A stretch of 64,000 bases of DNA from Methylobacterium sp. CB376 (GTDB taxonomy: Bacteria > Pseudomonadota > Alphaproteobacteria > Rhizobiales > Beijerinckiaceae). Made by a program: the position numbers and the translations under genes. The first letter of the stretch is position 1; each line of letters opens with the position of its first letter. This document shows, piece by piece, positions 24,211 to 33,566 of this stretch. The DNA lies in assembly GCF_029714205.1 (NCBI RefSeq), contig NZ_CP121648.1, forward strand, positions 62,001 to 126,000, in the 5' to 3' direction. The notes below the pieces were generated by a model. That model saw only the letters and a program-made list of their open reading frames with translations. It was not told where the DNA came from and searched no databases.

Positions 24211-26946
24211 TCAGCGCTCCTGCCGGGGCAGCATCAGGAGCGCGAGCCCGGTCAGCGCCGGCACGAACAGCGCGAGGGCGACGAGGTTCGGGGCGAGGTC
24301 CGCCAGGCCGAGACCCTTGGTGAAGGTGCCGACGCTCAGCGGCAGGTAGTAGGTCATCGGGAAGAGGCCGCCGATCACCCGCGCCCCGCCCGCCAGGGAG
24401 GAGACCGGGACCAGCATGCCGGCGAACATCGTCGCCGGCACCACGGTCAGGATCGCGGTGCCGAACAGGGCCGCGATCTGCGTGCGCGCGAAGGTCGAGA
24501 CCAGCATCCCGTACGCGGTCGTCGCCGTCACGTAGAGCAGGGTCCCGGCCGCCAGCGTCGCGAGGCTGCCCTTGAGCGGCACGCGGAACACGAGTTCCGC
24601 CATGGCGAGCATCAGCCCGAAATTCAGCATGGCCAGCGCCACGTAGGGCAGCTGCTTGCCGACCAGGAATTCGAGGCGCGTCACCGGCGTGACGAACAGG
24701 TTGGTAATCGAGCCGAGCTCCCGCTCCCGCACCACGGCGAGCGCCATCAGGATCGCCGGGATCAGGGCGAGCTGGAGCGCGATCTGGGCCGGCACCATCG
24801 CGTAGACGCTATTGAAGCTCTGGTTGTACTTGAAGCGCAGCGCGACCTCGGCCGGGGGGCCGGGGCGCGGGGGCACCCGCAGCAGCCTGTCCTCCAGCGC
24901 GCTCTCGTTCAGCGCCGAGAGGTAGCCCCGGATCGTCTGGGCGACGAAGGGCCGCGCGCCGTCGATCCAGGCGCCGACCTCGGTCGGGCGGCCATGGGCG
25001 AGGTCGCGGCCGAAATGCGGGGGGATCTCCAGCGCCGCCGCGATCTCGCCGCTGGCGAGCCGGCGCGCGAGTTCGGCGTCGTCGGCGAGCGGCGCCCGCT
25101 CCTCGAAGTACGGCGACCCGCGCAGGGCCGACAGGTAGGCGCGGCTGGCGTGGCTGTGGTCGCGGTCGAGCACCGCGAAGGTGAGGCTGTTCACGTCGGT
25201 CGAGATGCCGAAGCCGAAGACCAGCATCAGGAAGCTCGTGCCCAGGATCGCGAAGCCGAGGCGGACGCGGTCGCGCAGGAGTTCGAGCGTCTCGCGGATC
25301 GCGCAGGCCCGCAGGCGGCGCAGGCTGAAGGCCCGCGCCGGCCCGGCCCGGGGCGCCTCCCGGGGGGCGATCCAGGCGGGCGGGCCCGCGGCGGCGCCGC
25401 GCTCGGCGGCGGCCTCCTCCAGGCAGGCGATGAAGGCCTCCTCCAGGCTCGCCGCGCCCCGCGCCCGGATCAGGCCCGCGGGCGTGTCGGTCGCCAGCAC
25501 CCGGCCGGCATCCATCAGGGCGATGCGGTCGCAGCGCTCCGCCTCGTTCATGAAATGGGTCGAGACGAAGATCGTGACGCCGCGGCGGCGCGCGAGGTCG
25601 GTGAGGAGGTCCCAGAACTGGTCGCGGGCGATCGGGTCGACGCCGGAGGTCGGCTCGTCGAGGATCAGCAGGTCCGGCGCGTGCACGATGGCGACCGCCA
25701 GGGACAGCCGCTGGCGCAGGCCGAGGGGCAGGTCCTCGGCCGCGTGGTCGGCATGGTCGGCGAGGCCGCATTCCGCGATCAGCTCGGCGACCCGGGCCCG
25801 CGCGGCCGCGGCCGGCAGGCCGAACAGGCGCGCGTGCAGGTCGAGGTTCTGCCGGACGGTGAGTTCGGCGTAGAGCGAGAAGGCCTGCGACATGTAGCCG
25901 ACCCGCTTGCGGGTCGCGAGGTCGCCCGGATCGAGCGGCCGGCCGAACAGCAGCGCCTCGCCCTCGCTCGGCGGCAGCAGCCCGGTCAGCATCTTCATGG
26001 TCGTGGTCTTGCCGCAGCCGTTCGAGCCGAGGAAGCCGAAGATCTCCCCGCGCCCGATGCTGAAGTTCACCCGGTCGACCGCCGTGAAGGCGCCGAAGCG
26101 GCAGGTCAGGCCCCGCGCCGTGATGATCGGCTCGCCCGCACCCTGCGGCCGCGGCGGCGCGGGGGCGCGGGGCGCGGGCGGCGCCCCGTCCGAGATCAGC
26201 GCCACGAAGGCCGCCTCGATGTCGTGCGTGCCGGTCGCCCGCTTCAGCGCGGCGGCCGAGCCCGTGGCGACGATCCGGCCCGCATTCATCGCCACGAGCC
26301 AGTCGAACCGCTCCGCCTCCTGCATGTAGGCGGTCGCCACCAGCACCGAGAGGCCGGGGCGGCTCTCGCGGATCCGGTCGATCAGGATCCAGAACTGGCG
26401 GCGGGAGAGCGGGTCGACGCCGGTCGTGGGCTCGTCGAGGATCAGCAGGTCGGGCTCGTGGATCAGCGCGCAGCACAGCCCGAGCTTCTGCTTCATCCCG
26501 CCCGACAGCTTGCCGGCCGGGCGGTCCGCGAAGGGCGCGAGCCCGGTCGCGGCGAGGAGCGCGCCGATGCGCGCCTCCCGCTCCGGCCCGGCCTGCCCGA
26601 ACAGGCGCGCGAAGGTCAGGATGTTCTCGCGGATGCTGAGGTCCGGATAGAGGTTCCGCCCGAGCCCCTGGGGCATGTAGGCGACGCGCGGGCAGATCGC
26701 CGCCCGGTGGGCGGGATCGGCGATGTCGCCGCCGAGCACGCGGGCCCGGCCCTGCTGGATCCGCCGCGCCCCGGCCAGGATCGCGAGCAGCGAGGACTTG
26801 CCGACGCCGTCCGGGCCGATCAGCCCGACGACGCACCCCGCCGGGAGCGACAGCGTGACCGCGTCGAGGGCGCGGCGCTTGCCGTAGCGATGCGAGAGCC
26901 CCTCGACGCGGGCGACGGGGCCGGCATCCGGTGCGGCCCGCGTCAT
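24211..26946 (-). CDS. RbbA-like fused ABC protein (two ATPase domains plus ABC-2 permease)
   Basis: A 911-residue fusion. ATPase domain 1 (about residues 10-235) has Walker [10 protein letters not shown] and signature [11 protein letters not shown]. ATPase domain 2 (about 270-510) has Walker [11 protein letters not shown] and signature [11 protein letters not shown]. The rest is an ABC-2 permease with an N-terminal helix ([20 protein letters not shown]), a large periplasmic loop and five helices. This layout is that of RbbA, described as ribosome-associated in E. coli but more likely an exporter with YhiI and YhhJ. The ATG overlaps the HlyD-like gene stop (ATGA at 26943-26946). Confidence 0.92.
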   Translation of the reverse strand: MTRAAPDAGPVARVEGLSHRYGKRRALDAVTLSLPAGCVVGLIGPDGVGKSSLLAILAGARRIQQGRARVLGGDIADPAHRAAICPRVAYMPQGLGRNLYPDLSIRENILTFARLFGQAGPEREARIGALLAATGLAPFADRPAGKLSGGMKQKLGLCCALIHEPDLLILDEPTTGVDPLSRRQFWILIDRIRESRPGLSVLVATAYMQEAERFDWLVAMNAGRIVATGSAAALKRATGTHDIEAAFVALISDGAPPAPRAPAPPRPQGAGEPIITARGLTCRFGAFTAVDRVNFSIGRGEIFGFLGSNGCGKTTTMKMLTGLLPPSEGEALLFGRPLDPGDLATRKRVGYMSQAFSLYAELTVRQNLDLHARLFGLPAAAARARVAELIAECGLADHADHAAEDLPLGLRQRLSLAVAIVHAPDLLILDEPTSGVDPIARDQFWDLLTDLARRRGVTIFVSTHFMNEAERCDRIALMDAGRVLATDTPAGLIRARGAASLEEAFIACLEEAAAERGAAAGPPAWIAPREAPRAGPARAFSLRRLRACAIRETLELLRDRVRLGFAILGTSFLMLVFGFGISTDVNSLTFAVLDRDHSHASRAYLSALRGSPYFEERAPLADDAELARRLASGEIAAALEIPPHFGRDLAHGRPTEVGAWIDGARPFVAQTIRGYLSALNESALEDRLLRVPPRPGPPAEVALRFKYNQSFNSVYAMVPAQIALQLALIPAILMALAVVRERELGSITNLFVTPVTRLEFLVGKQLPYVALAMLNFGLMLAMAELVFRVPLKGSLATLAAGTLLYVTATTAYGMLVSTFARTQIAALFGTAILTVVPATMFAGMLVPVSSLAGGARVIGGLFPMTYYLPLSVGTFTKGLGLADLAPNLVALALFVPALTGLALLMLPRQER

Positions 26947-28256
26947 CGGGCGCTCGCCAGCGGCAGGCTCGGCGGCGCGCTCGGGGCGAGGCGCGCCGGC
27001 CAGGCGGCGGCGGCGTCGGTGCGCACGTAGCCGATCCCGGGCAGCCCCGCCCGCACCAGGGCCTCGCGGCCCTTCAGGCGCTCCGGATCGACGCGCAGGC
27101 GGATGCGGAACATCAGCTTGTCGCGCTCGTCGCGGGTCTCGACGGTCTTGGGCGTGAACTGCGCGCGGCTCGCCACGAACACCACCTTGGCCGGGATGAC
27201 GTGGTCCGGATAGGCGTCGAGGACGATGCGTCCCTCGGCCCCGAGCGTCACCCGCCCGGCCTCGGCGGTCGGCAGGTACAGGTCCATGTAGACGTAGCCG
27301 GCATCCAGCATGGTGAGGACCTTGCCGCCCGCGGCGAGCACCTCGCCGACATTGGCGATCCGGTACTGGATCGGCCCGTCGCGGGGGGCGGTCAGGGAAT
27401 TGTCCGCGATGTTGACCCGGTAGAAGTCGACGCTGTGGCGGGCGGCATCGAGGGCGTGGCGGGTCGCCCCGACCCGGGCCGCGGCGGCGTCGCGCGCCGC
27501 GACGGCGCCCGCGGCCGCTTCCCGGGCGGCCGCCAGGGCGTGCTCGGCCGCGCCGATCCGGGCGCGGGCCGCGGCCTCCGCCGCGAGGGCAACGTCCACG
27601 ACCTGCTGGCGGGTATCGAGGGTCTCGTGGGTGGCGAAGCCCTTGCCCACGAGGGTGCTGGTGCGCGCCAGTTCCTGCTTGGCGAGCCGCAGCCGGCTCT
27701 GCTCCTGCTGCAGGTTGGCATTCGCCTCGTCGAGGGCGCGCTGGGCCCTGGCGACCGTCGCCTCGCTGCTGCGGATGGCGGTCTCCTGCTGGGCGAGGGT
27801 CCTGTCGGCCTCCTCGACCGCCTGGGCGGCCTGGCCGGCCATCGCCTCGGCCTGGCCCATCTGCGCCTGCAGGTCCCGCGTGTCCATGACGGCCACGACC
27901 TGACCGGCCCGGACGAGGTCGCCCTCGTCGGCGAGGACCTGGGCGAGGCGCCCGGCGAACTTCGTGCTGATGTCGATCTCGTCGGCTTCGAGGCGGCCGT
28001 TCCCCTGCGCGAAACCCGCGGGAAGCCAGGGCTGGTGGGCGCGCCACCACGCGTAGCCCCCGCCGCCCGCCCCGAGCAGGAGCGCGGCGAGGACGGCGAA
28101 GCGCAGGGCTCGCCGGGCGGCGGGGATGCGCGGGACGGGGCGGGGCGCGGCCGCGGGCGGCGGCGGCACGGGCACGAGGGATCGGGCGGCGGATGCCGGC
28201 CCGTCCGGCCGCACCGAGACCTCGGGCGACGCCTCGGCAGGGGGGGAGGTGGTCAC
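26943..28256 (-). CDS. HlyD-family periplasmic adaptor (YhiI-like)
   Basis: A 437-residue membrane-fusion protein that would link the RbbA/YhhJ-like ABC pair to the outer membrane. A cytoplasmic Pro/Ala-rich tail of about 50 residues is followed by a single transmembrane helix ([20 protein letters not shown]). Next come a lipoyl half-motif ([20 protein letters not shown]), a long Ala/Gln/Glu-rich coiled-coil region, and the second lipoyl half and beta-barrel ([20 protein letters not shown]). First gene of the leftward operon; two FNR/FixK-like boxes lie upstream at 28439-28512. Confidence 0.9.
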   Translation of the reverse strand: MTTSPPAEASPEVSVRPDGPASAARSLVPVPPPPAAAPRPVPRIPAARRALRFAVLAALLLGAGGGGYAWWRAHQPWLPAGFAQGNGRLEADEIDISTKFAGRLAQVLADEGDLVRAGQVVAVMDTRDLQAQMGQAEAMAGQAAQAVEEADRTLAQQETAIRSSEATVARAQRALDEANANLQQEQSRLRLAKQELARTSTLVGKGFATHETLDTRQQVVDVALAAEAAARARIGAAEHALAAAREAAAGAVAARDAAAARVGATRHALDAARHSVDFYRVNIADNSLTAPRDGPIQYRIANVGEVLAAGGKVLTMLDAGYVYMDLYLPTAEAGRVTLGAEGRIVLDAYPDHVIPAKVVFVASRAQFTPKTVETRDERDKLMFRIRLRVDPERLKGREALVRAGLPGIGYVRTDAAAAWPARLAPSAPPSLPLASAR

Positions 28257-28438
28257 GATCGCTCCTCTCGCGGTGGTCCGGGGAAGCGGTGCCTCCGGCA
28301 GGGTCGAGGATCGGGCCGGCGCGGCGCCCGAGCCGGTTCGGGCGGCGCGGCCGCCGAGTCCCGACCCCTCGCGCGGATGGCCCGACCGAGCGCCGGATCA
28401 CCATGCCCGCAGGATAGGGACCGCTGCGGCGCACGGGA

Positions 28439-28452
28439 TTGATCTGGATCAG
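28439..28452. promoter_or_regulatory. FNR/FixK-like box, near-perfect
   Basis: ttgatctggatcag differs from the consensus TTGATCNNGATCAA only in the last base. It is centred about 190 bp upstream of the HlyD-like start and about 120 bp upstream of the ATG at 28568. Confidence 0.55.
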
Positions 28453-28498
28453 GGGGCGTGCCCCCCGCGCGCGGCAACGTCCGGCTGGACGCGCCCGC

Positions 28499-28512
28499 TT
28501 GCGCTGGATCAA
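28499..28512. promoter_or_regulatory. FNR/FixK-like box, second site
   Basis: ttgcgctggatcaa fits TTGCGC-N2-GATCAA, a common FixK variant. It is centred about 62 bp upstream of the ATG at 28568, a position that suits a class II activated promoter with a short leader. Confidence 0.5.
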
Positions 28513-28567
28513 TGCCCGCGCGAGCGGGCGCGCCATGGTCGCTGCTTCGAGGTGCGGGATTGCTCGA

Positions 28568-28783
28568 ATGCGCAGGTTCACGGTCGATTTTCGCAAGGTC
28601 GTCTCGGACGACACCGGGCACGAGCGCTGCGTCCTGCAATGGACCTGCGTCGTCCGCGGCTTCTCGGAGGCCCAGGCCATCCGGGAGGCCAAGCTGATGC
28701 TGTGCCACAGCCTGGGCGTGGCGGATTGGCGGGTCCGGGCCGACAGCTGTCAGGCGCGCGAGATCGCCGACAAGGTGGCGTGA
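28568..28783 (+). CDS. Small hypothetical protein behind an FNR/FixK-like site
   Basis: A 71-residue soluble protein with well-patterned sequence ([20 protein letters not shown], then [20 protein letters not shown]). It contains three Cys (positions about 20, 26 and 46) plus one near the C-terminus. No family recognised. The ATG at 28568 is preferred since the longer frame upstream is Arg-rich and would run through the regulatory boxes. Co-location with FNR-type sites suggests expression under low oxygen. Confidence 0.65.
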   Translation: MRRFTVDFRKVVSDDTGHERCVLQWTCVVRGFSEAQAIREAKLMLCHSLGVADWRVRADSCQAREIADKVA

Positions 28784-28785
28784 TC

Positions 28786-28932
28786 CGCAATCCGACGGAT
28801 TGCGTCGCGATGCGGATGTCGGCATCTCACGCGCCGCGCGGGCTGGTCATACGACATCCGACGGATTGCTTCGCCATCTCCCATTTCGGCCATGCGGATG
28901 TCGGCTTCGCTCACGCGCCGCGCGGGCTTGGG
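28786..28932. repeat. Interspersed repeat, copies 3 and 4 in tandem
   Basis: A short partial unit (28786-28850: aatccgacggattgcgtcgc, cggatgtcggcatctcacgc) is followed by a full unit (28857-28926: catccgacggattgcttcgc, catctcccatttcggccatg, cggatgtcggcttcgctcac, gcgccgcgcgggc). The full unit is nearly identical to the copy at 11848-11945 and is directly followed by a palindrome. Confidence 0.85.
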
Positions 28933-28965
28933 ATCCGCTGTCCGGACGATCACCGGACAGCGGAT
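28933..28965. terminator. Perfect 13-bp stem hairpin between convergent genes
   Basis: atccgctgtccgg (28933-28945) and ccggacagcggat (28953-28965) flank a 7-base loop. It lies between the genes ending at 28783 (rightward) and 28975 (leftward), and abuts the interspersed repeat as in the 11.9 kb copy. Confidence 0.65.
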
Positions 28966-28974
28966 GAGACGGGT

Positions 28975-30045
28975 TCAGGCCGGATCCGCCGCGCCGGGAG
29001 CGGCCGCGCGCCGCAGGATCCAGTCGAGGATCCCGGGCCAGAGCCGCGCATGGGCCGCGGGCCCGACCAGGGGCCCGAGATGCTGCAGCATCGGGCCGGG
29101 CTCGCCCTCGTAGGTCAGCAGCTCGGCGGGCGGGCCGGCGACCGCGGCGAGGCCGCGGCGCAGGGACTCGGGCGGGACGATGAGGCCGGAGGGATTGAGC
29201 ACGGCCAGGATCGGCGCCCTCACTCCGGCGAGCCCGACCCTGTGCGCGCCGACCCGCAGCGTGCCGGCCAGGAACCGGTCCTCCCGGTACAGCTGGGCCA
29301 GCACGTCCTCGAAGAACGGCCCGGGCAGCGCGAACTCGTCGAGGGCCCAGCGGGCCACGCGGGCATGCACCGCGAGCGCGAGCGGATCGCCGAGGCAGGC
29401 GGCGAGATCGAGGGCCGGCTGGAGGCGGAACACCTCCGGTGCGGCCTGCAGGCTGAGCGCGGTGATGACCGATCCGGGCACCGGGTCGCCGAGGGTCGCG
29501 CGCAACCCGGCCAGGTCGGGGATCTCGCGCGCGGCCCGGGCGAGCGGCCCGCCGGCCTCCCCGAAGGCGAGCGGCGCGTCGAGGAGGACGAGTCCGGCCA
29601 CCGCGCCAGGGTGACGCGCCGCGCAGATCGCCGCGAGGGTGCCGCCCAGCGAGTGGCCGGCGAGGATGGGCGCGGCCCCGCCCGTCTCGGCCGCGATCGC
29701 GGCCAGCGCCTCGCTCGGGATGCGGTCGGCGTAGTCGGCGAGGCCCCAGCGATCCTCCGGCGCGGCCGGATCGCGCCACGCGACGAGGTAGACGCGCAGG
29801 CCGCGCGCGAGGCAGCGCCGCACCACGCTCACCGGCGGCATCAGGTCCCAGATGTAGGGCCGCTTGAAGGGCGCGGGACAGATCAGCAGGACGGGCCCGT
29901 CTTCCCGCTCGCGCGCGTGGTAGGCCCGCAGCTGCGCGCCGGGCAGGTCCGCGACGCTCCGCCAGGGCGTTTCCTGCGGCCCGTAGCCGAGCGCGTCGGC
30001 CATCCGCCCAGTCTGGCGGCGCATCTCGTCCAGCCACGCCGTCAC
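28975..30045 (-). CDS. PHA-synthase/depolymerase-like alpha/beta hydrolase
   Basis: A protein of about 356 residues with the layout of short PhaC-like hydrolases. The early strand-turn reads GPVLLICPAPFKRPYIWDL, followed by VYLVAWRDPAAPEDRWGLAD, close to the PhaC W-x-x-P-x3-D region. The nucleophile elbow is AGHSLGGTLAA, Ser rather than the Cys of true PHA synthases. The catalytic Asp/His region would be near APILAVLNPSGLIVPPES and GPMLQHLGP. It therefore more likely hydrolyses an ester than polymerises. Start uncertain: GTG 30045 or ATG 30024. Confidence 0.75.
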   Translation of the reverse strand: MTAWLDEMRRQTGRMADALGYGPQETPWRSVADLPGAQLRAYHAREREDGPVLLICPAPFKRPYIWDLMPPVSVVRRCLARGLRVYLVAWRDPAAPEDRWGLADYADRIPSEALAAIAAETGGAAPILAGHSLGGTLAAICAARHPGAVAGLVLLDAPLAFGEAGGPLARAAREIPDLAGLRATLGDPVPGSVITALSLQAAPEVFRLQPALDLAACLGDPLALAVHARVARWALDEFALPGPFFEDVLAQLYREDRFLAGTLRVGAHRVGLAGVRAPILAVLNPSGLIVPPESLRRGLAAVAGPPAELLTYEGEPGPMLQHLGPLVGPAAHARLWPGILDWILRRAAAPGAADPA

Positions 30046-30200
30046 GCGCGCCCGAGGCTCCCGCGCGGCGCGCCGAGGGGATCCTGGCGCCGCGGGCCGC
30101 GCATCGGGGACAACGGCGGCGCCGGCGCGGAGTTGCGCCCCCGCCGGGCGCGCCGCAACCGGGCTTTCGCCGCCGTCGCCCGCGGCACGGCGCGCTCCCG

Positions 30201-32015
30201 TCAGGCCGCGTCCATCACGGCCTCGCCGGACAGCCCCTCCGCCTGCAAGTGCCACATCTGCGCGAACAGGCCGCCCGCCTGGCGCAGGTCCCGCACCGTC
30301 CCGTCCTCGACGATGCGGCCCTCGTTGACCACCAGGATCCGGTCGAAGGCGGTCAGCGTCGACAGGCGGTGGGCCACCGCGATCACCGTGTGGTCGCGCA
30401 TCAGCCGCACGAGCGCGGCCTGGATCGCCATCTCGGTCTCGGTGTCGAGGGCCGAGGTGGCCTCGTCGAGGAGCAGGATCGGGGCGCGCTTGAGCAGGGC
30501 GCGGGCGATGCCGATGCGCTGGCGCTGCCCGCCGGAGAGGCGCGCGCCCCGCTCGCCCACGATCGTGTCGTAGCCCTCGGGCAGGCGGCGCACGAAGCCG
30601 TCGCAGGACGCCGCCCGGGCCGCCGCGCACACCGCCTCGGCGCTCGCCTCCGGCCGCGCGAAGCGGATGTTGTCCATCACCGAGCGGTGCAAGAGCCCGA
30701 TCTCCTGCGGGACGACCGCGAGCGCCGCGCGCAGCGAATCCTGGCTCACCCCCGCGATCGGCTGGCCGTCGATGCGGATCTCGCCCTCGTCCACGTCGTG
30801 GAGCCGCTGGAGCAGCTGCACGAGGGTCGACTTGCCCGCCCCCGAGGGCCCGACGATGCCGACCTTCTGGCCCGCCGGGATGGTGAGGCTGACCTCCCGC
30901 AGCGCGGGCCGGCCCGGCCCGTACGCGAAGGTGACGTTCGCGAGCGTGATCGCCCCGCCGCGCGACCGCAGGGCGGGCGCGGCGGGCGCGTCCCGCACGG
31001 TGCAGGGCTTGGCGATCACCGCGAGCGTCTCCTCGATGAAGCCGAAATGCTGGGCGAGGTCGACCAGCGAGAGCGCCATGTCCTTCGAGGAGTGCAGGAT
31101 CCGCAGGGTCAGGCTCGCCACCAGCACGACGCTGCCCGCGCTCGCGCCGCCGCGGCTCCACAGGACGAGGGTCCAGGACAGGATGCCGGCCGCCAGGACC
31201 CAGAGCGCGACGTCGTGGATGAGGCGCGCCTTCTCCAGGTAGAGCCAGCTGCGGCGCTGGGCCGCCGCCTCGCGCCGGAAGCCGGCCTCCAGCCGCGCCC
31301 GCTCGCGGCTCCGGGCCGAGAAGGCCTTCACGGTCCACATCTGCGTGATGGTGTCGACGAGGTCGCCGGCGATCGTCGCCGCCTCGCCCGAATAGGCGCG
31401 GTGGAGCGGCCGGCCCCGGGCGCCGAACCAGATCAGCCCGCCCGTGACGACCAGGATCAGGGCGACGAGCGCCAGGGTGAGGAATCCGTCGAGGCTCGCG
31501 AACACGACGACGGCGCCCGCCACGTCGACGACCGGCGGGACGATGCGCCAGACCAGGGTGTTGACGAGGGCGCCGACATTGCCGGCCGTCGCGGTGATGC
31601 GCTGGCCGAGCGACCCGGCGAGGTTCTCGGCGAAGTAGCGCATCGCCTGGCCACCGAGGTGGTCGAACAGCTCGGCGCGCAGGTCGACCCCGACGCCCAC
31701 CGTGGTGCGGCAGGTCAGCCAGCCGGTCAGGCGGGCGAGCGCCGCCTCCAGGGCGATCAGCACCAGGAACAGGGCGAGCGCCGCGAGGGCGGCCCGCCCG
31801 AGTTCCGGCGGTCCGGCGAGGGCGTCGACCAGGAGCTTCAGCCCGACCTGCTGCCCGACCCCGCAGGACGCGCAGGCGACGACGAGCAGGAACAGCAGGC
31901 CGAAATGCCAGCGCCACGCGCGCAGGTGGCGCAGGATGAAGCGCCCGCCGCTCTGCAGATGCGCCGGCCCGGCCCCCTCCTCCGCAATCCCCGCCGCTCC
32001 CGCTTCAGGCCGCAT
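30201..32015 (-). CDS. ABC exporter, fused permease-ATPase (MsbA-like)
   Basis: A 604-residue half-transporter. Residues 40-330 hold six transmembrane helices (first [20 protein letters not shown]). The ATPase at the C-terminus has Walker [10 protein letters not shown], signature [15 protein letters not shown], Walker [13 protein letters not shown] and H-loop VAHRLSTL. Exporters of this class move lipids, glycolipids or drugs as homodimers. It overlaps the upstream glycoside hydrolase gene by 11 bp, so the two are co-transcribed. With the glycosyltransferase and mutase genes nearby, a glycan or glycolipid cargo is plausible but unproven. Confidence 0.9.
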   Translation of the reverse strand: MRPEAGAAGIAEEGAGPAHLQSGGRFILRHLRAWRWHFGLLFLLVVACASCGVGQQVGLKLLVDALAGPPELGRAALAALALFLVLIALEAALARLTGWLTCRTTVGVGVDLRAELFDHLGGQAMRYFAENLAGSLGQRITATAGNVGALVNTLVWRIVPPVVDVAGAVVVFASLDGFLTLALVALILVVTGGLIWFGARGRPLHRAYSGEAATIAGDLVDTITQMWTVKAFSARSRERARLEAGFRREAAAQRRSWLYLEKARLIHDVALWVLAAGILSWTLVLWSRGGASAGSVVLVASLTLRILHSSKDMALSLVDLAQHFGFIEETLAVIAKPCTVRDAPAAPALRSRGGAITLANVTFAYGPGRPALREVSLTIPAGQKVGIVGPSGAGKSTLVQLLQRLHDVDEGEIRIDGQPIAGVSQDSLRAALAVVPQEIGLLHRSVMDNIRFARPEASAEAVCAAARAASCDGFVRRLPEGYDTIVGERGARLSGGQRQRIGIARALLKRAPILLLDEATSALDTETEMAIQAALVRLMRDHTVIAVAHRLSTLTAFDRILVVNEGRIVEDGTVRDLRQAGGLFAQMWHLQAEGLSGEAVMDAA

Positions 32016-33198
32016 CGGTCTCCTCCTGCGCGGAGCCGGCGAAGCGGGCCCGCTGCTCGCGGATCTCGCGGGCGAGCGGGCCGTCCGTCCGGCGCGCGCC
32101 CGCCTCGTCGGGGGCCGAGAGGAGCCCCACCGCGCAGGGCCGCTCGTTCTCCCAGCCCGGATAGTCGAGGATCGGGTAGAGGCAGATCCCGAGCACCGGC
32201 ACGCCCGCGGCGCGCGCCGCCCGCACCTCGCCGCAGACGTAGTGGAGCCAGGCCGGCCGCGCGCTGCCCTCCGCCCCCGTCTCGGCGACCAGGAGCGGCC
32301 GGCCGTAGCGCGCATGCGCCTCGGCGAGGAGGGCCCGGAAGGGCCGGTAGGCGTGGTGGCCGAGCGGGACGGTGCCGCCGCCATGGACCCACTGGTTGTC
32401 CGGGTAGAAGTTGAGGCCCACCACGTCGAGCGCGTCCGGACCGCCGCCGAGGTCGGGGGCGAGCCGGCCGCTCGCCATGTCGAGCGCCTCGTACTGCACC
32501 TCCCGGTAGGCGGCCGCCGCCGCCGCGCTGCCCGCCTCGGGGCCGCCGACCACGTGGATCGCCGGCTCGGCGTGCGGGAACCGGGCCTCCGGCTCGACCT
32601 CGCGCACCGCCCGGGTCGCCGCCAGGGAAGCGCGCACGAGCTGGCGCTTCAGCGCCGCCCCGCAGCCGGTCGCGCAGGGCCCGATCCGGCCGACCTCGCC
32701 GCCGGCCCAGGCCCAGTAGGAGATCTCGTTCACCGGGCACAGGAACGGGGGCGCGCCGGAGACTGCCCGCACCTGCCGCGCCGCCGCGGCCGCGAAGGCG
32801 GCGAAGCGGCTCACGAAGGCCTCCGACCAGATGTCGAGATCGTCGGGCCAGCCGTAATGGCAGAGGTCCCAGATCACCCGCATCCCGGCCTCGCGCGCCG
32901 CCTCCAGCAGCGGCAGGGCGCTCGACCAGTCGTAGCGCCCGGGCTCCGCCTCGATGCGGTGCCAGCGCAGGCCGTCGCGGGCGGCCAGGAGGCCGTGCCG
33001 CGCCAGGGCGCGGTAATCGGCGAGCGCGTGCCGGTCGTGCCCGGTCGCCGCCAGGAGGTCGAGGCGCCGCCCGTCGGCGCGGCGATGCGTGGAGCACTCG
33101 AAGCCGCCCAGGAACACGCTCCCGAACGGCGAACCGGGTGCGGGCGCCCTCGTCGGTGGGCAGATCATGGGCGGGCAGATCATGGGCGGGCAGATCAT
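32005..33198 (-). CDS. GH1-like glycoside hydrolase (beta-glucosidase type)
   Basis: A 397-residue TIM-barrel hydrolase. The catalytic acid/base is Glu158 in CPVNEISYWAW and the nucleophile is Glu306 in PLLVAETGAEG. Other clan-A marks are WHRIEAEPGRYDW and LDVVGLNFYPDNQW. No signal peptide, so it probably acts in the cytoplasm. The start is ambiguous because a 15-bp tandem repeat supplies three in-frame ATGs (protein begins MICPPMICPPMICPP); the real core starts near FGSVFLGGFECS. It overlaps the ABC exporter gene and diverges from the glycosyltransferase gene. Confidence 0.8.
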   Translation of the reverse strand: MICPPMICPPMICPPTRAPAPGSPFGSVFLGGFECSTHRRADGRRLDLLAATGHDRHALADYRALARHGLLAARDGLRWHRIEAEPGRYDWSSALPLLEAAREAGMRVIWDLCHYGWPDDLDIWSEAFVSRFAAFAAAAARQVRAVSGAPPFLCPVNEISYWAWAGGEVGRIGPCATGCGAALKRQLVRASLAATRAVREVEPEARFPHAEPAIHVVGGPEAGSAAAAAAYREVQYEALDMASGRLAPDLGGGPDALDVVGLNFYPDNQWVHGGGTVPLGHHAYRPFRALLAEAHARYGRPLLVAETGAEGSARPAWLHYVCGEVRAARAAGVPVLGICLYPILDYPGWENERPCAVGLLSAPDEAGARRTDGPLAREIREQRARFAGSAQEETDAA

Positions 33199-33202
33199 GG
33201 GC
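33158..33202. repeat. 15-bp tandem repeat (three copies) carrying start codons
   Basis: Three exact copies of gggcagatcatgggc. On the reverse strand each copy holds an in-frame ATG of the GH1-like gene, giving a choice of three starts spaced five codons apart. Confidence 0.85.
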
Positions 33203-33566
33203 CCGCCGGCCCCGCGGGGACGGGCACGGGCGCCGCGGTCCGGCCGGTGCGCCCGCTGCCGCCATCCCCCCGTTCAAGCATCGCCCGACGCCCCGCACCG
33301 GGCCCGATCGCCCGCGACCCTGTCAAATCGGTGCGCCGCCGCACCGTTCCGCGATGCTGACCGGAAAGATCTGATCCCGCAGATACGGCTCAAAATAAAC
33401 ATAAATCGACCTTGGCTCAGAGACTTCTTCGGCTGCGCCGAAGCCAGCACATCCACATTCAACTGCGTTAATCGGTCCGGGAAAAATAGATCTGGCCGCT
33501 CGCAGAACCGAGCCTTCGGCTTTGGCGTTGAGGGTCGGCCTGCGGGACCAGCATGAAGGGCACGAC
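33203..33566. other. Divergent intergenic region with AT-rich segment
   Basis: The DNA between the GH1-like gene (leftward) and the glycosyltransferase gene (rightward). The right half is AT-richer (for example gctcaaaataaacataaatc near 33391) and includes a small hairpin, cttcggc-tgc-gccgaag, at 33427-33443. It should hold both promoters. AT-rich DNA like this is typical of MucR-bound surface-glycan promoters, which is only a suggestion here. No gene seen. Confidence 0.5.

Larger units (their letters stand above)
28257..28567. other. Divergent regulatory region between the HlyD-like gene and the gene at 28568
   Basis: 311 bases without a gene. It holds the promoters of the leftward ABC operon and the rightward small gene, with two FNR/FixK-like boxes annotated separately at 28439 and 28499. 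The first half is Gly/Arg-codon-like GC-rich DNA with no further recognisable signal. Confidence 0.5.

Noticed and set aside
23452..27030. A 1192-codon open frame on the + strand
   Set aside because: It is antisense to the RbbA/YhhJ-like genes, rich in Arg, Gly, Asp, Glu and His without domain patterns; a shadow frame due to high GC.
28975..30045. True PHA synthase
   Set aside because: The nucleophile elbow is GHSLGG with Ser, while PHA synthases use Cys; and the protein lacks other PhaC blocks.
33158..33202. CRISPR-like array from regular short repeats
   Set aside because: The 15-bp units are directly adjacent without spacers, and no cas genes are present; the same holds for the 14-bp units at 44626-44695.
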